64,000 nucleotides of DNA from JAJXXT01 sp963764465 (GCA_963764465.1 CAVXSO010000001.1:248001-312000); one strand, 5' to 3'. Positions 37,819 through 46,414 are shown, counted from the first letter of the stretch. The notes: generated by a model from the letters alone, not told the origin. Numbers and translations are program-made.

Positions 37819-37866
37819 ATTCGTAATCAGCAGGCCGTCAGTTCAATCCTGACCGTCGGCACCATT
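37819..37866 (+). repeat. attR: 48-bp direct repeat, 3' fragment of tRNA-Thr
   Basis: The sequence is identical to 4386-4433. It begins in the anticodon loop, so it is not a functional tRNA. The last codons and stop of the PEP-CTERM gene on the other strand lie inside it. Confidence 0.95.
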
Positions 37867-38511
37867 GGTTCCCTCGCCCGCGCGATCGGCGCTAGCTGAC
37901 GATCCAGCCCTCGGGCCACGTCGGCGTCGCAGCGCGCCCAGCCCCGCCGTCGCCACCAGCAATATCCCGCCACTCGCGGGCTCCGGGACGGGCGCGGGCG
38001 GCGGGTTGTTGTCGCCGCCCCCGCCGCCGGAATAGTTGCCGCCGCCCCCGCCAGGGCCGACATTGCCGCTGCCGCCACCCCCGGCGTTGCCGCTGCCGGG
38101 AACGCCACCGCTGGGAAAGCTGCCACCGGGATAGGCAATGGGGATGCTGCCGCCAGGACCACTATCGAGATCGCCGCCGCCAGGTCCGCCGATATCAACG
38201 CCACCGCCGCCCAGGGGAATGAACGCGACCGGCGGGGTCCATGTCGGACCATGCCAGCCGTAGGGCGGCACGTAGTCGGCCGGTAATGGCAAATCCGGCA
38301 CGTCCTGCGCATCGCCCGGCGCGGGCGGCTGGCTGGACGCCGCACGCGGATCATTTGCCGCGTGGTCGCCGGCGCCAGGCACGTACGCGAGCCGCGTGCC
38401 CGTGCAATGGCAATCCACACCCGCCGGTACCGGGTGCGCGGCCATCAGCGCCGCCAGCGCCACGGGCGCGAGGTGCTTGATGCGGCCGACCGGCAGGCAC
38501 ACCCAGGGCAT
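37843..38511 (-). CDS. PEP-CTERM sorting-domain protein
   Basis: A 222-residue exported protein. An N-terminal signal-like segment (APVALAALMAAHPVPAG) is followed by a Pro/Gly-rich low-complexity body (GGVDIGGPGGGDLDSGPGG and similar). The C-terminal PEP-CTERM signal has VPEPAS, a hydrophobic helix GGILLVATAGLGAL and the basic cluster RRRR. The family is sorted by exosortase and linked to exopolysaccharide or biofilm. About 25 residues follow the basic cluster, longer than usual. The final residues NGADGQD and the stop are antisense to the tRNA-derived attR repeat. Because the repeat is identical to the tRNA end, island integration would not have changed this C-terminus. Confidence 0.8.
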   Translation of the reverse strand: MPWVCLPVGRIKHLAPVALAALMAAHPVPAGVDCHCTGTRLAYVPGAGDHAANDPRAASSQPPAPGDAQDVPDLPLPADYVPPYGWHGPTWTPPVAFIPLGGGGVDIGGPGGGDLDSGPGGSIPIAYPGGSFPSGGVPGSGNAGGGGSGNVGPGGGGGNYSGGGGGDNNPPPAPVPEPASGGILLVATAGLGALRRRRGPRAGSSASADRAGEGTNGADGQD

Positions 38512-38945
38512 CGCTCAGGCATCCATCCGGCCCGCGCGTGGCGGCCGATCACGTTTCATCAATGCAAGGAAGCCCGGGTGTCGCGTCATGCCACGCGCAC
38601 GCGCCACCCGGCGCGGCATGGGCCTGTCCAGGGCGTGAAGCGGGGCCATCGCTGGCCCGCTCCGCGCCCGCCGCAGGGTGCCTTGTCCGATCCAGGCGCC
38701 GCCGCCCGACGACACCTGGCGGGCAATTCGCACAACGGCATCGTCATCGGTCAGCGGTCCCATCGTGGCGGCGTGCGACGTCAGCGGTTTCCGCCGGGGC
38801 GGCACAGGAAAATCCGCCGCAAGTTACCTGCGGGCCCATCCAATTCGTAACCCGTCCGCCGCCGGTTTCAGCCCTCCGCCGCACCGGCGACTTGCTCTGC
38901 TACGTCGCCCGCCAGTGCCCCGGCAACGCGCCCCGGCAACGCGCG
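38512..38945. other. Intergenic stretch with no supported gene
   Basis: A minus-strand open frame at 38515-38805 ends just before the PEP-CTERM start, but its product is Arg/Ala/Pro-rich with no domain, and frames of that length arise by chance in this GC-rich sequence. Short CCCCGGCAACGCGC direct repeats occur at about 38920-38960. No RNA gene or terminator is evident. Confidence 0.4.
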
Positions 38946-39797
38946 TCAGCGCGCCCCGGCAACGTTGCGCGGCGACCAGCCATAGACGCGCGCACATGCC
39001 CCGCCCATCAGCGTCGCCCGCTCGCTCTCGGAAAGCCGGTCGGTGAGCAGGAACGGCGTCACCGCCTGCTCGTGGTTCACCACCGCGAAGGCGCGCGTCC
39101 AGTCCGTCCCCCACAGGCAGCGCTCGAATCCCCACGCGTCGAACACGCGCGCAAGCGGATCCCAGATGTCCGCGAAGGGAAAGGGCTGATGCGACAGGGT
39201 GCAGGCGCCGGACACCTTGATGAACGCGTTCGGCCGCCTGGCGAGCTCAAGCACCTTCGGCAGCTCCGCCCAGGGCTCGGACGGCGCCGGCTTCTCGCGC
39301 GGCTGCAACAGGCCAAGGTGGTCGATGATAAACCGCGTCTGCGGATGCCGGTCGATCAGCGCGGCGCCGGTCTCGAGGTTGCCCCAGCACAGCATGTTCA
39401 GCGGAAAGTCGTGCCGCGCGGCGGCGCGGGCGACGCGGCCGAGACCGGGATCGTCCGCCCGCCGGCCCGCTTCCCTCGGCAGCATGATGCGCACAGCCAC
39501 CGCCCCCGGCACGCGCTTCCACTCCGCGATCACGTCCTCCACCGCCGGATCGTCGGGATTGACGGGCTTGATGATGGCGAAACGATCGGGATGCGCGCGC
39601 TGTACCTCGACGGCGTAGCTCGCGTCATAGGCATAAATCGAGAAGGCGGAGATGAAGATCGCGCCATCCACGCCCACCGCGTCCATCGCGGCCACCATCT
39701 CGTCGCCAGTGACGTGCGGCGGCCAGTTCGGCACGCTGTGCCAGGGCCGCACCGGCGTGTTTGCCTCGTAAGCATGCACCTGTGAGTCGATGATCAT
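38946..39797 (-). CDS. Amidohydrolase family 2 protein (lactonase-like TIM barrel)
   Basis: A 283-residue amidohydrolase-2 protein of the group that includes 2-pyrone-4,6-dicarboxylate and sugar-lactone hydrolases. IDSQVHAYEAN at the N-terminus gives one of the metal/substrate His (HxH reads QVH, common in the subfamily). TRFIIDHLGLLQP and CLWGTDWTRAF supply later His and Asp residues. It is downstream of the dioxygenase fragment and sulfatase on the same strand, so it may act on a ring-cleavage or sulfated-aromatic product; the substrate is inferred only from context. Confidence 0.85.
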   Translation of the reverse strand: MIIDSQVHAYEANTPVRPWHSVPNWPPHVTGDEMVAAMDAVGVDGAIFISAFSIYAYDASYAVEVQRAHPDRFAIIKPVNPDDPAVEDVIAEWKRVPGAVAVRIMLPREAGRRADDPGLGRVARAAARHDFPLNMLCWGNLETGAALIDRHPQTRFIIDHLGLLQPREKPAPSEPWAELPKVLELARRPNAFIKVSGACTLSHQPFPFADIWDPLARVFDAWGFERCLWGTDWTRAFAVVNHEQAVTPFLLTDRLSESERATLMGGACARVYGWSPRNVAGAR

Positions 39798-39882
39798 GCG
39801 GCACGGTCCTCCTTTTCGCGCGAATGTCGCGTCGGGCGAGGGAAGAGTCCAGGCAACGCCGGCAAACGCGCACAGCCGCTCG

Positions 39883-40422
39883 CTACGCTATCGGTGGCCT
39901 GGGCAGCTCGGTCGCTCCCTCTTCCAGCACATAGGTGTGGTCGAGCGAGTGCCACGCGCCAATATCACCCGCTTCCGGATGTGCCTCGGTATGGCGTATG
40001 AAATCGCCCAGCGTCGCCCGCGTGACGCCGAACTGCACGTCATTCTCTATGATCGGATCCCGCGCGTCGTAGACCTGAGAGATCAGCACCTTGAAGCCTG
40101 GCTTCACGATCAGCGCGTGCAGATGCGCCGGCCGAAAGGGGTGCCGTCCCTGGGCGGCGAGCAGGCGGCCAACCACCGTGTCCATCGGGATCGGGTAGCC
40201 GGCCATCATGACGGAGCGGAGCCAGAACCGTCCTTCGTTATCCGTAACGAACTTGCCGCGCAGGTTCATGTCCGCCTGCCCGGGGTCCTGGTTCTCGTAC
40301 AGCCCGCTCGGTGCCGCCTGCCAGATATCCACCTCCGCGCCCGCGACGCGCCTGCCGGCTTGATCCACCACCTGTGCGCTGACGAACAGCGCCTCGCCCG
40401 ACGTGTCGGACCGCAGGGGGCC
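39883..40422 (-). pseudogene. Intradiol ring-cleavage dioxygenase, catalytic domain without N-terminus
   Basis: This frame follows the sulfatase stop codon immediately and in the same phase, reading GPLRSDTSGEALFVSAQVVD and on. It contains the catechol/hydroxyquinol dioxygenase core: AGAEVDIWQAAPSGLYENQ, DMNLRGKFVTDNEGRFWLR, AGYPIPMDTVVGRLLAAQG, and HPFRPAHLHALI. The likely Fe(III) ligands (Tyr in SGLYE, Tyr in AGYPIP, His-x-His in PAHLHA) are all present. The usual N-terminal helical domain of about 100 residues is missing, and the only starts are internal GTG codons such as 40371. It is either a truncated gene or a downstream domain reached by restart or readthrough. Confidence 0.75.
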
Positions 40423-42897
40423 TCACCGGTCGCGCTTCTTTGCCATCTCCTCCACCATCGCCCGAATGGCGGCGGGCGTCATGCTGGTCTCGCCGAGATC
40501 GAAGGTGATCTTCCCCAGCTTGCCGGTGAAGGCGAAGGGGACATGATAGTCGGCATCGTCGACCGGCGTGCCGGTATCCAGCCCGACATCGAACGTCTCG
40601 TCCCACGCGAAGATGAACGGCACCGTCTTCGGCAACGAGCGCTGCGCCACCTGCTTCCCGTCCACGGAGAGCGTGCCTGTGCCGCCGCGTCCCACCGGCA
40701 TCCCCTGCGGGTCCATTTTCCAGTCGAAGACGATGCCGTGCTTGCCTGGCGTGAGCGCGTCCGGGCTCTGCCATTTCGGCCGCTCGATATCGATCAGGTT
40801 CATCGTGAAGGTCGGCTTGCCGTCCTTGACGTAGAGCCCGTAGCCACCGAAGCGACCGCCCTGCGTCACCAGCATGCCCTCGGCCCCGCCCGACGGCACC
40901 TCGATCTCGGCGGTGATGCGATAGGAGCGGTTGATGATCGACGGTGCCGCGCCGAACTGTGTCGAGGTCATCGGCGCGGTGTAGACGAACTGCGACCGTT
41001 CCGCGGCCGGACCAGGGCGCTGGACCGTCAGGATCGCGACCTGCGAGTTGTTGAGCGGCAGCACCTGGTTGCGCGTGGCCTCCACCAGCCAAAGCTCCTG
41101 CATCATGCGCAGCCGCTCCGGCTCCTTGGCCGCGACGTTGTTCGTCTGCGTGGGATCGTCGGCGAGGTTGAACAGCTCCCACTCGTAGCCGTTCAGCACG
41201 TCGGTTGGGACCCGCCCGTTCACCCCTTCCCATGGCGGTGCCGCCGGGATCGTGTTGGCCATCCAGCCATCGTGGTAGATTGCCCGGTTGCCCAGGATCT
41301 CGAAATACTGTGTCTTGCGCGTGGACGGCGCCGCGGTATTCGCCTTGTCCCAGGTGTAGGCCATGCTCACGCCGTCATACGGGCGCTGGGCGATGCCGTT
41401 GACCATCGTCGGCTGCGGGATGCCGATCGCGTCCAGGATCGTCGGCATGATGTCGATCACGTGGTGGAACTGGTGGCGGATACCGCCGGCATCCTTGATG
41501 CGCTGCGGCCACGTCACCACCATGCCGGTGCGAGTGCCGCCGAAATGCGAGGCGATCTGCTTGCACCACCGGTACGGCGTGTCCATCGCGAACGCCCAGG
41601 GCACCGCGAAATGATTGTAGGTGCGGTCGGTACCCCAGACCGGGATCAGCGGCAGCATCTGCTCCACGGTGAAGGCCACGCCGTTGAAATAGGCGACCTC
41701 GTTCGGCGTGCCGTTGAGCGATCCCTCGGCGCTCATCCCGTTGTCGCCGCAGACGAAGATGATCAGCGTGTTGTCGAACTGGCCCAGGTCCTCGATCGTC
41801 TGGATGATCCGGCCAATTTCGTTGTCGGTGTAGGCGAGGTAGGCTGCCCAGACATCGATCTGGCGCAGATAGAGCTTCTTCTCGTCCGCCGACAGCGTTT
41901 CCCAGCGCGGCAGGAAATCGGGCCAGGGCGGCAGCTTGGCGTTGGCCGGGATCACGCCGAGCTGCTGCTGATTCGCGAAGATGCGCTCGGCGACCTTGTT
42001 CCACCCTTCGTCGAACAGGTGCATCGCGCTGACCTTCTCGACCCATTCCGGCGTCGGGTGGTGTGGCGCGTGGGTCGCGCCGGGCGCGTAATGGATGAAC
42101 CAGGGGCGCTTCGGGTCGGTCGCGGTCTGCGAGTTGATGTAGCTGATCGCCTCGTCGGCCAGCGCCGTATTCAGGTTCCAGTCTGGCTTGCCAACGAAGG
42201 GGTGGATCGGCGTCGTGTTGCGGAACAGGCTGCCGGGCTCCCACTGGCTGGTATCGCCGCCGACGAAGCCATAGAAATAGTCATAGCCCTGCCCGACGGG
42301 CCAGTTGGTGAACGGACCGGCGGGCGTCGCTTCCCACACCGGCACGTTATGGTTCTTGCCGAACCAGGCGGTGGAGTAACCGTTTTCCTTCAGCGTCATC
42401 GCCCCGTGCGCGGTCTCGGGCCCGATGATCGAGTCATAGCCGGGGTAGCCGGTTGCCCCCTCCGCGACCATGCCGAACCCGACCGCATGGTGATTGCGCC
42501 CGGTGAGCAGTGCCGCGCGCGTCGGCGAGCACAGCGCGGTGTTGTGCATCTGCGTGTAGCGCAGGCCGCGCTGAGCGAGCTTATCGAGCGCCGGCGTCGG
42601 TACCACGCCGCCGAAGGCCGAGTTCGAGCCGAAGCCCGCGTCGTCGATCAGGATCAGCAGCACGTTCGGTGAGCGCGCTGGCGGTGCGATGGTCGGCGGC
42701 CAGCTCGGCGTGCTGTCGACGAGATTGGGCGCGATCACCCCGGCGAAGGGTGGCGTCGGGATCGGGAGCACCGCGCTGTTGGGGAACTCGAGCGTACCGG
42801 GCGCCACTTGCGCCTCGGCCGTCTTCGGCAGGAGACCGGCAAACGCCGTCGCAAGCGCAGCCTTGCCGGTGGAAAGGAAGAGCTGCCGCCGTTTCAT
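40423..42897 (-). CDS. Sulfatase (formylglycine-dependent, Cys type), Tat/Sec exported
   Basis: A 824-residue arylsulfatase-type enzyme hydrolysing sulfate esters. The N-terminus MKRRQLFLSTGKAALATAFA with TAEAQV is a twin-arginine-like signal. The metal site is LLILIDDAGFG (DD at 85-86), and the formylglycine motif is CSPTRAALLTGR with Cys at 123. FVCGDNGMSAEGS holds further metal ligands. A C-terminal beta domain (about 650-820) is present. I start at ATG 42897 because of the GGGGGA upstream and the signal sequence; ATG 42903 is also possible. The radical-SAM maturase gene is immediately upstream, and an FNR-type palindrome lies 83 bp before the start. Confidence 0.92.
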   Translation of the reverse strand: MKRRQLFLSTGKAALATAFAGLLPKTAEAQVAPGTLEFPNSAVLPIPTPPFAGVIAPNLVDSTPSWPPTIAPPARSPNVLLILIDDAGFGSNSAFGGVVPTPALDKLAQRGLRYTQMHNTALCSPTRAALLTGRNHHAVGFGMVAEGATGYPGYDSIIGPETAHGAMTLKENGYSTAWFGKNHNVPVWEATPAGPFTNWPVGQGYDYFYGFVGGDTSQWEPGSLFRNTTPIHPFVGKPDWNLNTALADEAISYINSQTATDPKRPWFIHYAPGATHAPHHPTPEWVEKVSAMHLFDEGWNKVAERIFANQQQLGVIPANAKLPPWPDFLPRWETLSADEKKLYLRQIDVWAAYLAYTDNEIGRIIQTIEDLGQFDNTLIIFVCGDNGMSAEGSLNGTPNEVAYFNGVAFTVEQMLPLIPVWGTDRTYNHFAVPWAFAMDTPYRWCKQIASHFGGTRTGMVVTWPQRIKDAGGIRHQFHHVIDIMPTILDAIGIPQPTMVNGIAQRPYDGVSMAYTWDKANTAAPSTRKTQYFEILGNRAIYHDGWMANTIPAAPPWEGVNGRVPTDVLNGYEWELFNLADDPTQTNNVAAKEPERLRMMQELWLVEATRNQVLPLNNSQVAILTVQRPGPAAERSQFVYTAPMTSTQFGAAPSIINRSYRITAEIEVPSGGAEGMLVTQGGRFGGYGLYVKDGKPTFTMNLIDIERPKWQSPDALTPGKHGIVFDWKMDPQGMPVGRGGTGTLSVDGKQVAQRSLPKTVPFIFAWDETFDVGLDTGTPVDDADYHVPFAFTGKLGKITFDLGETSMTPAAIRAMVEEMAKKRDR

Positions 42898-42979
42898 GCA
42901 CAATCCCCCGTGGTTCAGCGTTGGATGGCCCTAGTGGACACTGACCAACCCCGCCTAGGTGAAGTGCCCGGCGACGTCG

Positions 42980-42993
42980 TTGATCCTAATCAA
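42980..42993. promoter_or_regulatory. FNR/FixK-type palindrome upstream of the sulfatase gene
   Basis: TTGATCCTAATCAA is a perfect match to the consensus TTGAT-N4-ATCAA bound by FNR/FixK/Anr regulators. It lies in the 168-bp gap between the maturase stop and the sulfatase start, centred about 89 bp upstream of the sulfatase ATG. It would allow activation under low oxygen. Function is inferred from the motif and position. Confidence 0.7.
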
Positions 42994-43065
42994 TGCGGCG
43001 CCCGGGAGACCGGCCGGGCTCGGGGCCTGCTGCCTCGCCAGGGCAGGTGGTGCCGCGCCGTGCGC

Positions 43066-44310
43066 TCACGCCGGCGGCAACTGCATGATCTCGTCCGCGT
43101 ACCGCCCGCGGCGAAGCAGATCCGCCATGGTCCGCATCGTCTTGTCGATATGCGTGAAGAAGCTCCGGTACCCCTCGCAAAGATAATTCAGGCCAGCCTC
43201 GCCGTCCGGCGTCGCAATGAACCGGTTGCGCGGACACTCGCCGTAGCAGGCGAACAGCACCGGGCATTCCCGGCAATATTTCGGCAGTGTCGTGAACTTG
43301 CTCTCGCCGAAGCGGCGCTGCTTCTCGGACGCCACCAGCGTCTCGAGCTTCGCATCCTGGATATTGCCGAGCAGGTGATCCGGCTCGACGAAATGGTCGC
43401 AGGAATAGACGTCGCCGTTGTGCTCCAGCACCAGGGACTGCCCGCAGGTCGGGGAGACGATGCACGCATTGTGCTGACCGAGCCAGCTTCCCAGAGCCAC
43501 ATCGAACGTGGTGACGTACACCGTGCCGACATCGCGGCGCACCCATTCGTCGAAGATCCCTATCAGGAAGCGCCCGAACGGCGCCGCACCCACCGTCCGC
43601 TCCGTCACCAGGTGGCCCTCCTGGCGGTAAAGCGGCCTGTCGCTGCCCCGCATCCCGCCCCATCCCTGGTTGGCGAGCGGCAGCGTCTCCGCCGTGGCAC
43701 GTTCCACAATCGGTATGAGCTGGATGTAGCGCGCGCCCAGCGTGTCGCGGAAAAACCGGTAGACCTCAAGCGGGTGGTCGGCGTTGGCGGCGTTGACGGT
43801 GCAAAGGATGTTGACGTCCACGCCATGCCGCGTCAGGCAATTCCAGCCGCGCAGCACGTCGTCGAAGCTGCCTTCGCCCTGCTTGTCGATGCGGTAGGCA
43901 TCATGCAGTTCGCGCGGCCCGTCGATGCTGATGCCCACGAGGTAGTTGTGCTGCTTGAAGAACGCGGCCCACTCATCGTCGACCAGCGTACCGTTGGTCT
44001 GCATCGTGTGCTGCACGCGCTGGCCCGGCCGCCGGTAGCGCTCCGCCAGCTCTACCGAGCGGCGGAAGAAATCCAGCCCGCGCAGCATCGGCTCGCCCCC
44101 CTGCCACGCGACCTCGACCACGGGCCCGGGGGAGGAATGCATCAGGCCGCGGACATAGGTTTCGAGCATCGCCTCGCTCATCAGCGGGCTCTCGCGCGGC
44201 GGGTAGAGATTTTCCTTCGAGAGGAAGAAACAGTACTGGCAGCCGAGATTGCAGGCGGCCCCGGCGGGCTTGGCCAGCAGATGGTAGGGGATCGGTCGCG
44301 CCTGACTCAT
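43066..44310 (-). CDS. Anaerobic sulfatase-maturating enzyme (radical SAM/SPASM)
   Basis: A 414-residue radical SAM protein that oxidises the sulfatase Cys to formylglycine. The [4Fe-4S] motif is CNLGCQYC (Cys 20, 24, 27). VAWQGGEPML and QTNGTLVDDEW are the SAM-binding regions. The SPASM part has CIVSPTCG, GDVYSCDHF and CRECPVLFACYGECPRNRF, giving Cys for two auxiliary clusters. It lies 168 bp upstream of the Cys-type sulfatase and in the same direction, so the pair is a functional unit. The enzyme is oxygen-sensitive and works without O2, unlike the aerobic formylglycine-generating enzyme. Confidence 0.95.
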   Translation of the reverse strand: MSQARPIPYHLLAKPAGAACNLGCQYCFFLSKENLYPPRESPLMSEAMLETYVRGLMHSSPGPVVEVAWQGGEPMLRGLDFFRRSVELAERYRRPGQRVQHTMQTNGTLVDDEWAAFFKQHNYLVGISIDGPRELHDAYRIDKQGEGSFDDVLRGWNCLTRHGVDVNILCTVNAANADHPLEVYRFFRDTLGARYIQLIPIVERATAETLPLANQGWGGMRGSDRPLYRQEGHLVTERTVGAAPFGRFLIGIFDEWVRRDVGTVYVTTFDVALGSWLGQHNACIVSPTCGQSLVLEHNGDVYSCDHFVEPDHLLGNIQDAKLETLVASEKQRRFGESKFTTLPKYCRECPVLFACYGECPRNRFIATPDGEAGLNYLCEGYRSFFTHIDKTMRTMADLLRRGRYADEIMQLPPA

Positions 44311-44402
44311 TCGCCCCGGCGTCTTCGCCCGTGCGCGTGGGCTGAACAGCGATACGTCGCGGCCATGGTCATCGGCTTTCCCGCAGGCTCCCGCAGCACC
44401 CG

Positions 44403-45272
44403 TCAGAACCGAAAGCCGATCCCGATCATCGGGCCATAGGCAAGGACGTGCAGCGTCTGCCGGTTGCTCGAGCCGAGCACGCTGGTCACGTCGCGGTTGG
44501 CCGCCATGTCATAGACCGCGAAGCCTGCCGTTACGTCGAACCAGCTCCTCACCAGGTAGGAACCGGTGAGCGCCGCTTGCCATCCCCAGGTGTTGTTGTT
44601 GACGCCGAAGCCGCTGACATCGCTGGCAAAGCGGATACGCCATTTCGGGGTCGGATAGAGGTCGGCCCGCACGCCCAGGTAGGGTGACGCCGCTTCGCCG
44701 CTGGCATCCGCGCCGCCGAGCAGGTTCGACGCCGTGTTGGCGTGCGCGTTCCACGACAGGTATTGGGCGCCGACCCGCGCATCCAGGCCGCTGTCCATGC
44801 CGGCCACGTTGCCGGAATAAACCCGGTAGCCGACCCCCGCCTGCACAAGGGTCATGTCCATGCTGGCATCGCCGGTCACGTTGCGGCCCAGCCTGGGCAG
44901 CGTGTAGATGCGGTCGTTCTTGAGATTGACGTAGATCGCGTTGAGCTCGGCCGAAAACGGCCCATAACGAACAATTCCGTTGCCGAAGAAGGCCCCCTGG
45001 AGCGAGCTCAGCAGTTTCCAGCCCGAGACGCTGCCGCTGGTGCCGCGGATGCCCCGTGGTCCCAACCCATTGGCCGTCGCATCCACGTGCGGCAGAAAGG
45101 CATAAGGCGAGAGTTCGACGAAGAGTTGATAGCCGCCATCGGGGCCATAGCCCTCCTTGGACGAAAACCCCTGGGCCCAAGCGCCGGTGCCGGACCAGGC
45201 CAGCATGGCCGCCGCCACGGCCGCGAGGGAAAGAAGGCGCCGGAGCGGAGGCGCGGAAGACCGGTCTGGCAT
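44403..45272 (-). CDS. Predicted outer-membrane beta-barrel protein
   Basis: A 289-residue protein with a clear signal peptide (PLRRLLSLAAVAAAMLAWSG, cleavage after GAWA-QG). It is then rich in alternating amphipathic strands (YQLFVELSPYAFLPHV, MTLVQAGVGYRVYSG, LDARVGAQYLSWNA, WRIRFASDVSGFGV) and ends in FRF, the C-terminal aromatic typical of BAM-inserted barrels. I start at ATG 45272; the longer frame has a non-signal extension. No specific family is recognised. It precedes the sulfatase maturase by 92 bp and could help uptake of a sulfated substrate. Confidence 0.75.
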   Translation of the reverse strand: MPDRSSAPPLRRLLSLAAVAAAMLAWSGTGAWAQGFSSKEGYGPDGGYQLFVELSPYAFLPHVDATANGLGPRGIRGTSGSVSGWKLLSSLQGAFFGNGIVRYGPFSAELNAIYVNLKNDRIYTLPRLGRNVTGDASMDMTLVQAGVGYRVYSGNVAGMDSGLDARVGAQYLSWNAHANTASNLLGGADASGEAASPYLGVRADLYPTPKWRIRFASDVSGFGVNNNTWGWQAALTGSYLVRSWFDVTAGFAVYDMAANRDVTSVLGSSNRQTLHVLAYGPMIGIGFRF

Positions 45273-45568
45273 CTGAACCTCGTTGCTATCGTGAGTGTTC
45301 GGCCTGGGGAACGCGGCTCTGCCCGCAAGCGCGTCATGGACGCTGGCCACGGCGGCGCTACAGGCGTTGGGAATCATCTTAAGACGGCTCCAGCCAGCAG
45401 GGGGCTCTCGAGGCGAGTACGCATTGCGTCTCGTAATCCACAGTACAGACGGGCACCGTTTGCGTCCGCGGGGCGCGCATTCAGAACCCGTTCATTTTTC
45501 ATACCATACCGGCGGTGCCCCGCAACGCAAGCGGGCAGTCACGCCCCGCCGGGGCCGGCCAGCCGCGT

Positions 45569-46414
45569 TCAGCCCTTCACCGCCGCGGCGGTCAGCCCGC
45601 GGACGAAATATTTTTGGAAGAACGCGAACAGCACCGCGATCGGCAGCGTGGCGAGCGTGGAGGCCGCCATCGCAGCCCCCCATTCCGGCGGCCGCGAATA
45701 ATCCTGGCTGAAATCCGTGAGCCCCACGGCGAGCACCTGCAAGTGGCGGTCCTGGATCACCACCAGCGGCCAGAGAAACGCGCCCCAGCTCCATATGAAC
45801 ACCAGAATGCCGAGGCTGGTCAGCGCTGGCAGCAGCAACGGCAGCACGATGCGCAGGAACATGTGGAACTCGCCCGCGCCATCCACGCGCCCGGCCTCCA
45901 GCAGTTCGTTCGGCAGATCCGCCGCGTACTGGCGCATCATGAACACGCCGAACGCGTTCATCATCCCGGGCACGATCAGCCCCGCGTAGCTGTTGCCCCA
46001 GCCGAAGGCGTGCACCTCCATGAACAGGGGCACGACCAGGATCTGGAACGGAATCATCATGGTCGAGATGACAAAGAAGAACAGCACCCGGTGCAGCGGA
46101 AACCGGTACTTGGCGAACCCGAACCCCGCCAGCGCGCCGAAGAACACAGTACAGGCAACCTGCGCGAAGGAGACAAGGAAGCTGTTGAAAAGGTAGCTCC
46201 AGATCGGTGATTCGGACGCGGCCACACGAAACTGCCCCAGCCCCTGGAAGTGATGGGGCAGCCAGTGGATCGGCACCGCCATGATCTCCGTTTCCGCCTT
46301 GAACGCGGAGGTCACCATGAACCACAGCGGAAACGCGAAGATCGTTGCGAGCACGAGCGCGATCGCGAACCACAGCCAGCGCGCCGCATGCCGCCGCACG
46401 CGCTCAGGACGCAT
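45569..46414 (-). CDS. Sugar ABC transporter permease (MalG/UgpE type)
   Basis: A 281-residue inner-membrane protein with six predicted helices. The cytoplasmic EAA loop is EAGRVDGAGEFHMFLRIVLP. N-terminal LWFAIALVLATIFAFPLWFM followed by PIHWLPHHF is typical of carbohydrate-uptake-1 permeases. It overlaps the second permease gene by 11 bp, so both come from one mRNA with the binding protein. The operon contains no ATPase gene; a shared MsmX-like ATPase elsewhere is needed. Downstream, 45273-45568 holds no supported gene. Confidence 0.92.
   Translation of the reverse strand: MRPERVRRHAARWLWFAIALVLATIFAFPLWFMVTSAFKAETEIMAVPIHWLPHHFQGLGQFRVAASESPIWSYLFNSFLVSFAQVACTVFFGALAGFGFAKYRFPLHRVLFFFVISTMMIPFQILVVPLFMEVHAFGWGNSYAGLIVPGMMNAFGVFMMRQYAADLPNELLEAGRVDGAGEFHMFLRIVLPLLLPALTSLGILVFIWSWGAFLWPLVVIQDRHLQVLAVGLTDFSQDYSRPPEWGAAMAASTLATLPIAVLFAFFQKYFVRGLTAAAVKG

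Larger units (their letters stand above)
4386..37866. mobile_element. tRNA-Thr genomic island carrying a central-carbon-metabolism cassette (about 33.5 kb)
   Basis: The island is bounded by perfect 48-bp tRNA-derived repeats, with a tyrosine integrase gene next to the right repeat. Inside are IS remnants at both edges and, between them, phosphoglucomutase, a cyclic-glucan-synthase-like protein, PPK2, an H+-ATPase, aldolase, phosphoketolase, transaldolase, glucose-6-phosphate isomerase, a HAD phosphatase, glucose-6-phosphate dehydrogenase, 6-phosphogluconate dehydrogenase (disrupted), RpiB, PRC-barrel proteins and PPi-phosphofructokinase. Genes outside continue a different, catabolic theme. 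The integrase lacks its catalytic domain, so the island should be fixed unless another integrase acts in trans. The boundaries are seen directly; horizontal origin is inferred from them. Confidence 0.92.

Noticed and set aside
37819..37866. A second tRNA gene
   Set aside because: Only the 3' part is present, starting in the anticodon loop; it is the attR fragment and cannot fold as a tRNA.
37841..38511. Gly-rich tract of the PEP-CTERM gene as a tandem DNA repeat
   Set aside because: The GGN-rich codons vary and no constant repeat unit is seen; it is low-complexity coding sequence.
38515..38805. 96-codon minus-strand frame before the PEP-CTERM gene
   Set aside because: Arg/Pro-rich, no ribosome site or domain; frames of this size are common by chance here.
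39790..42672. 960-residue plus-strand frame across the dioxygenase and sulfatase
   Set aside because: Antisense shadow rich in Arg, His and Asp with no domain; the minus-strand genes carry clear catalytic motifs.
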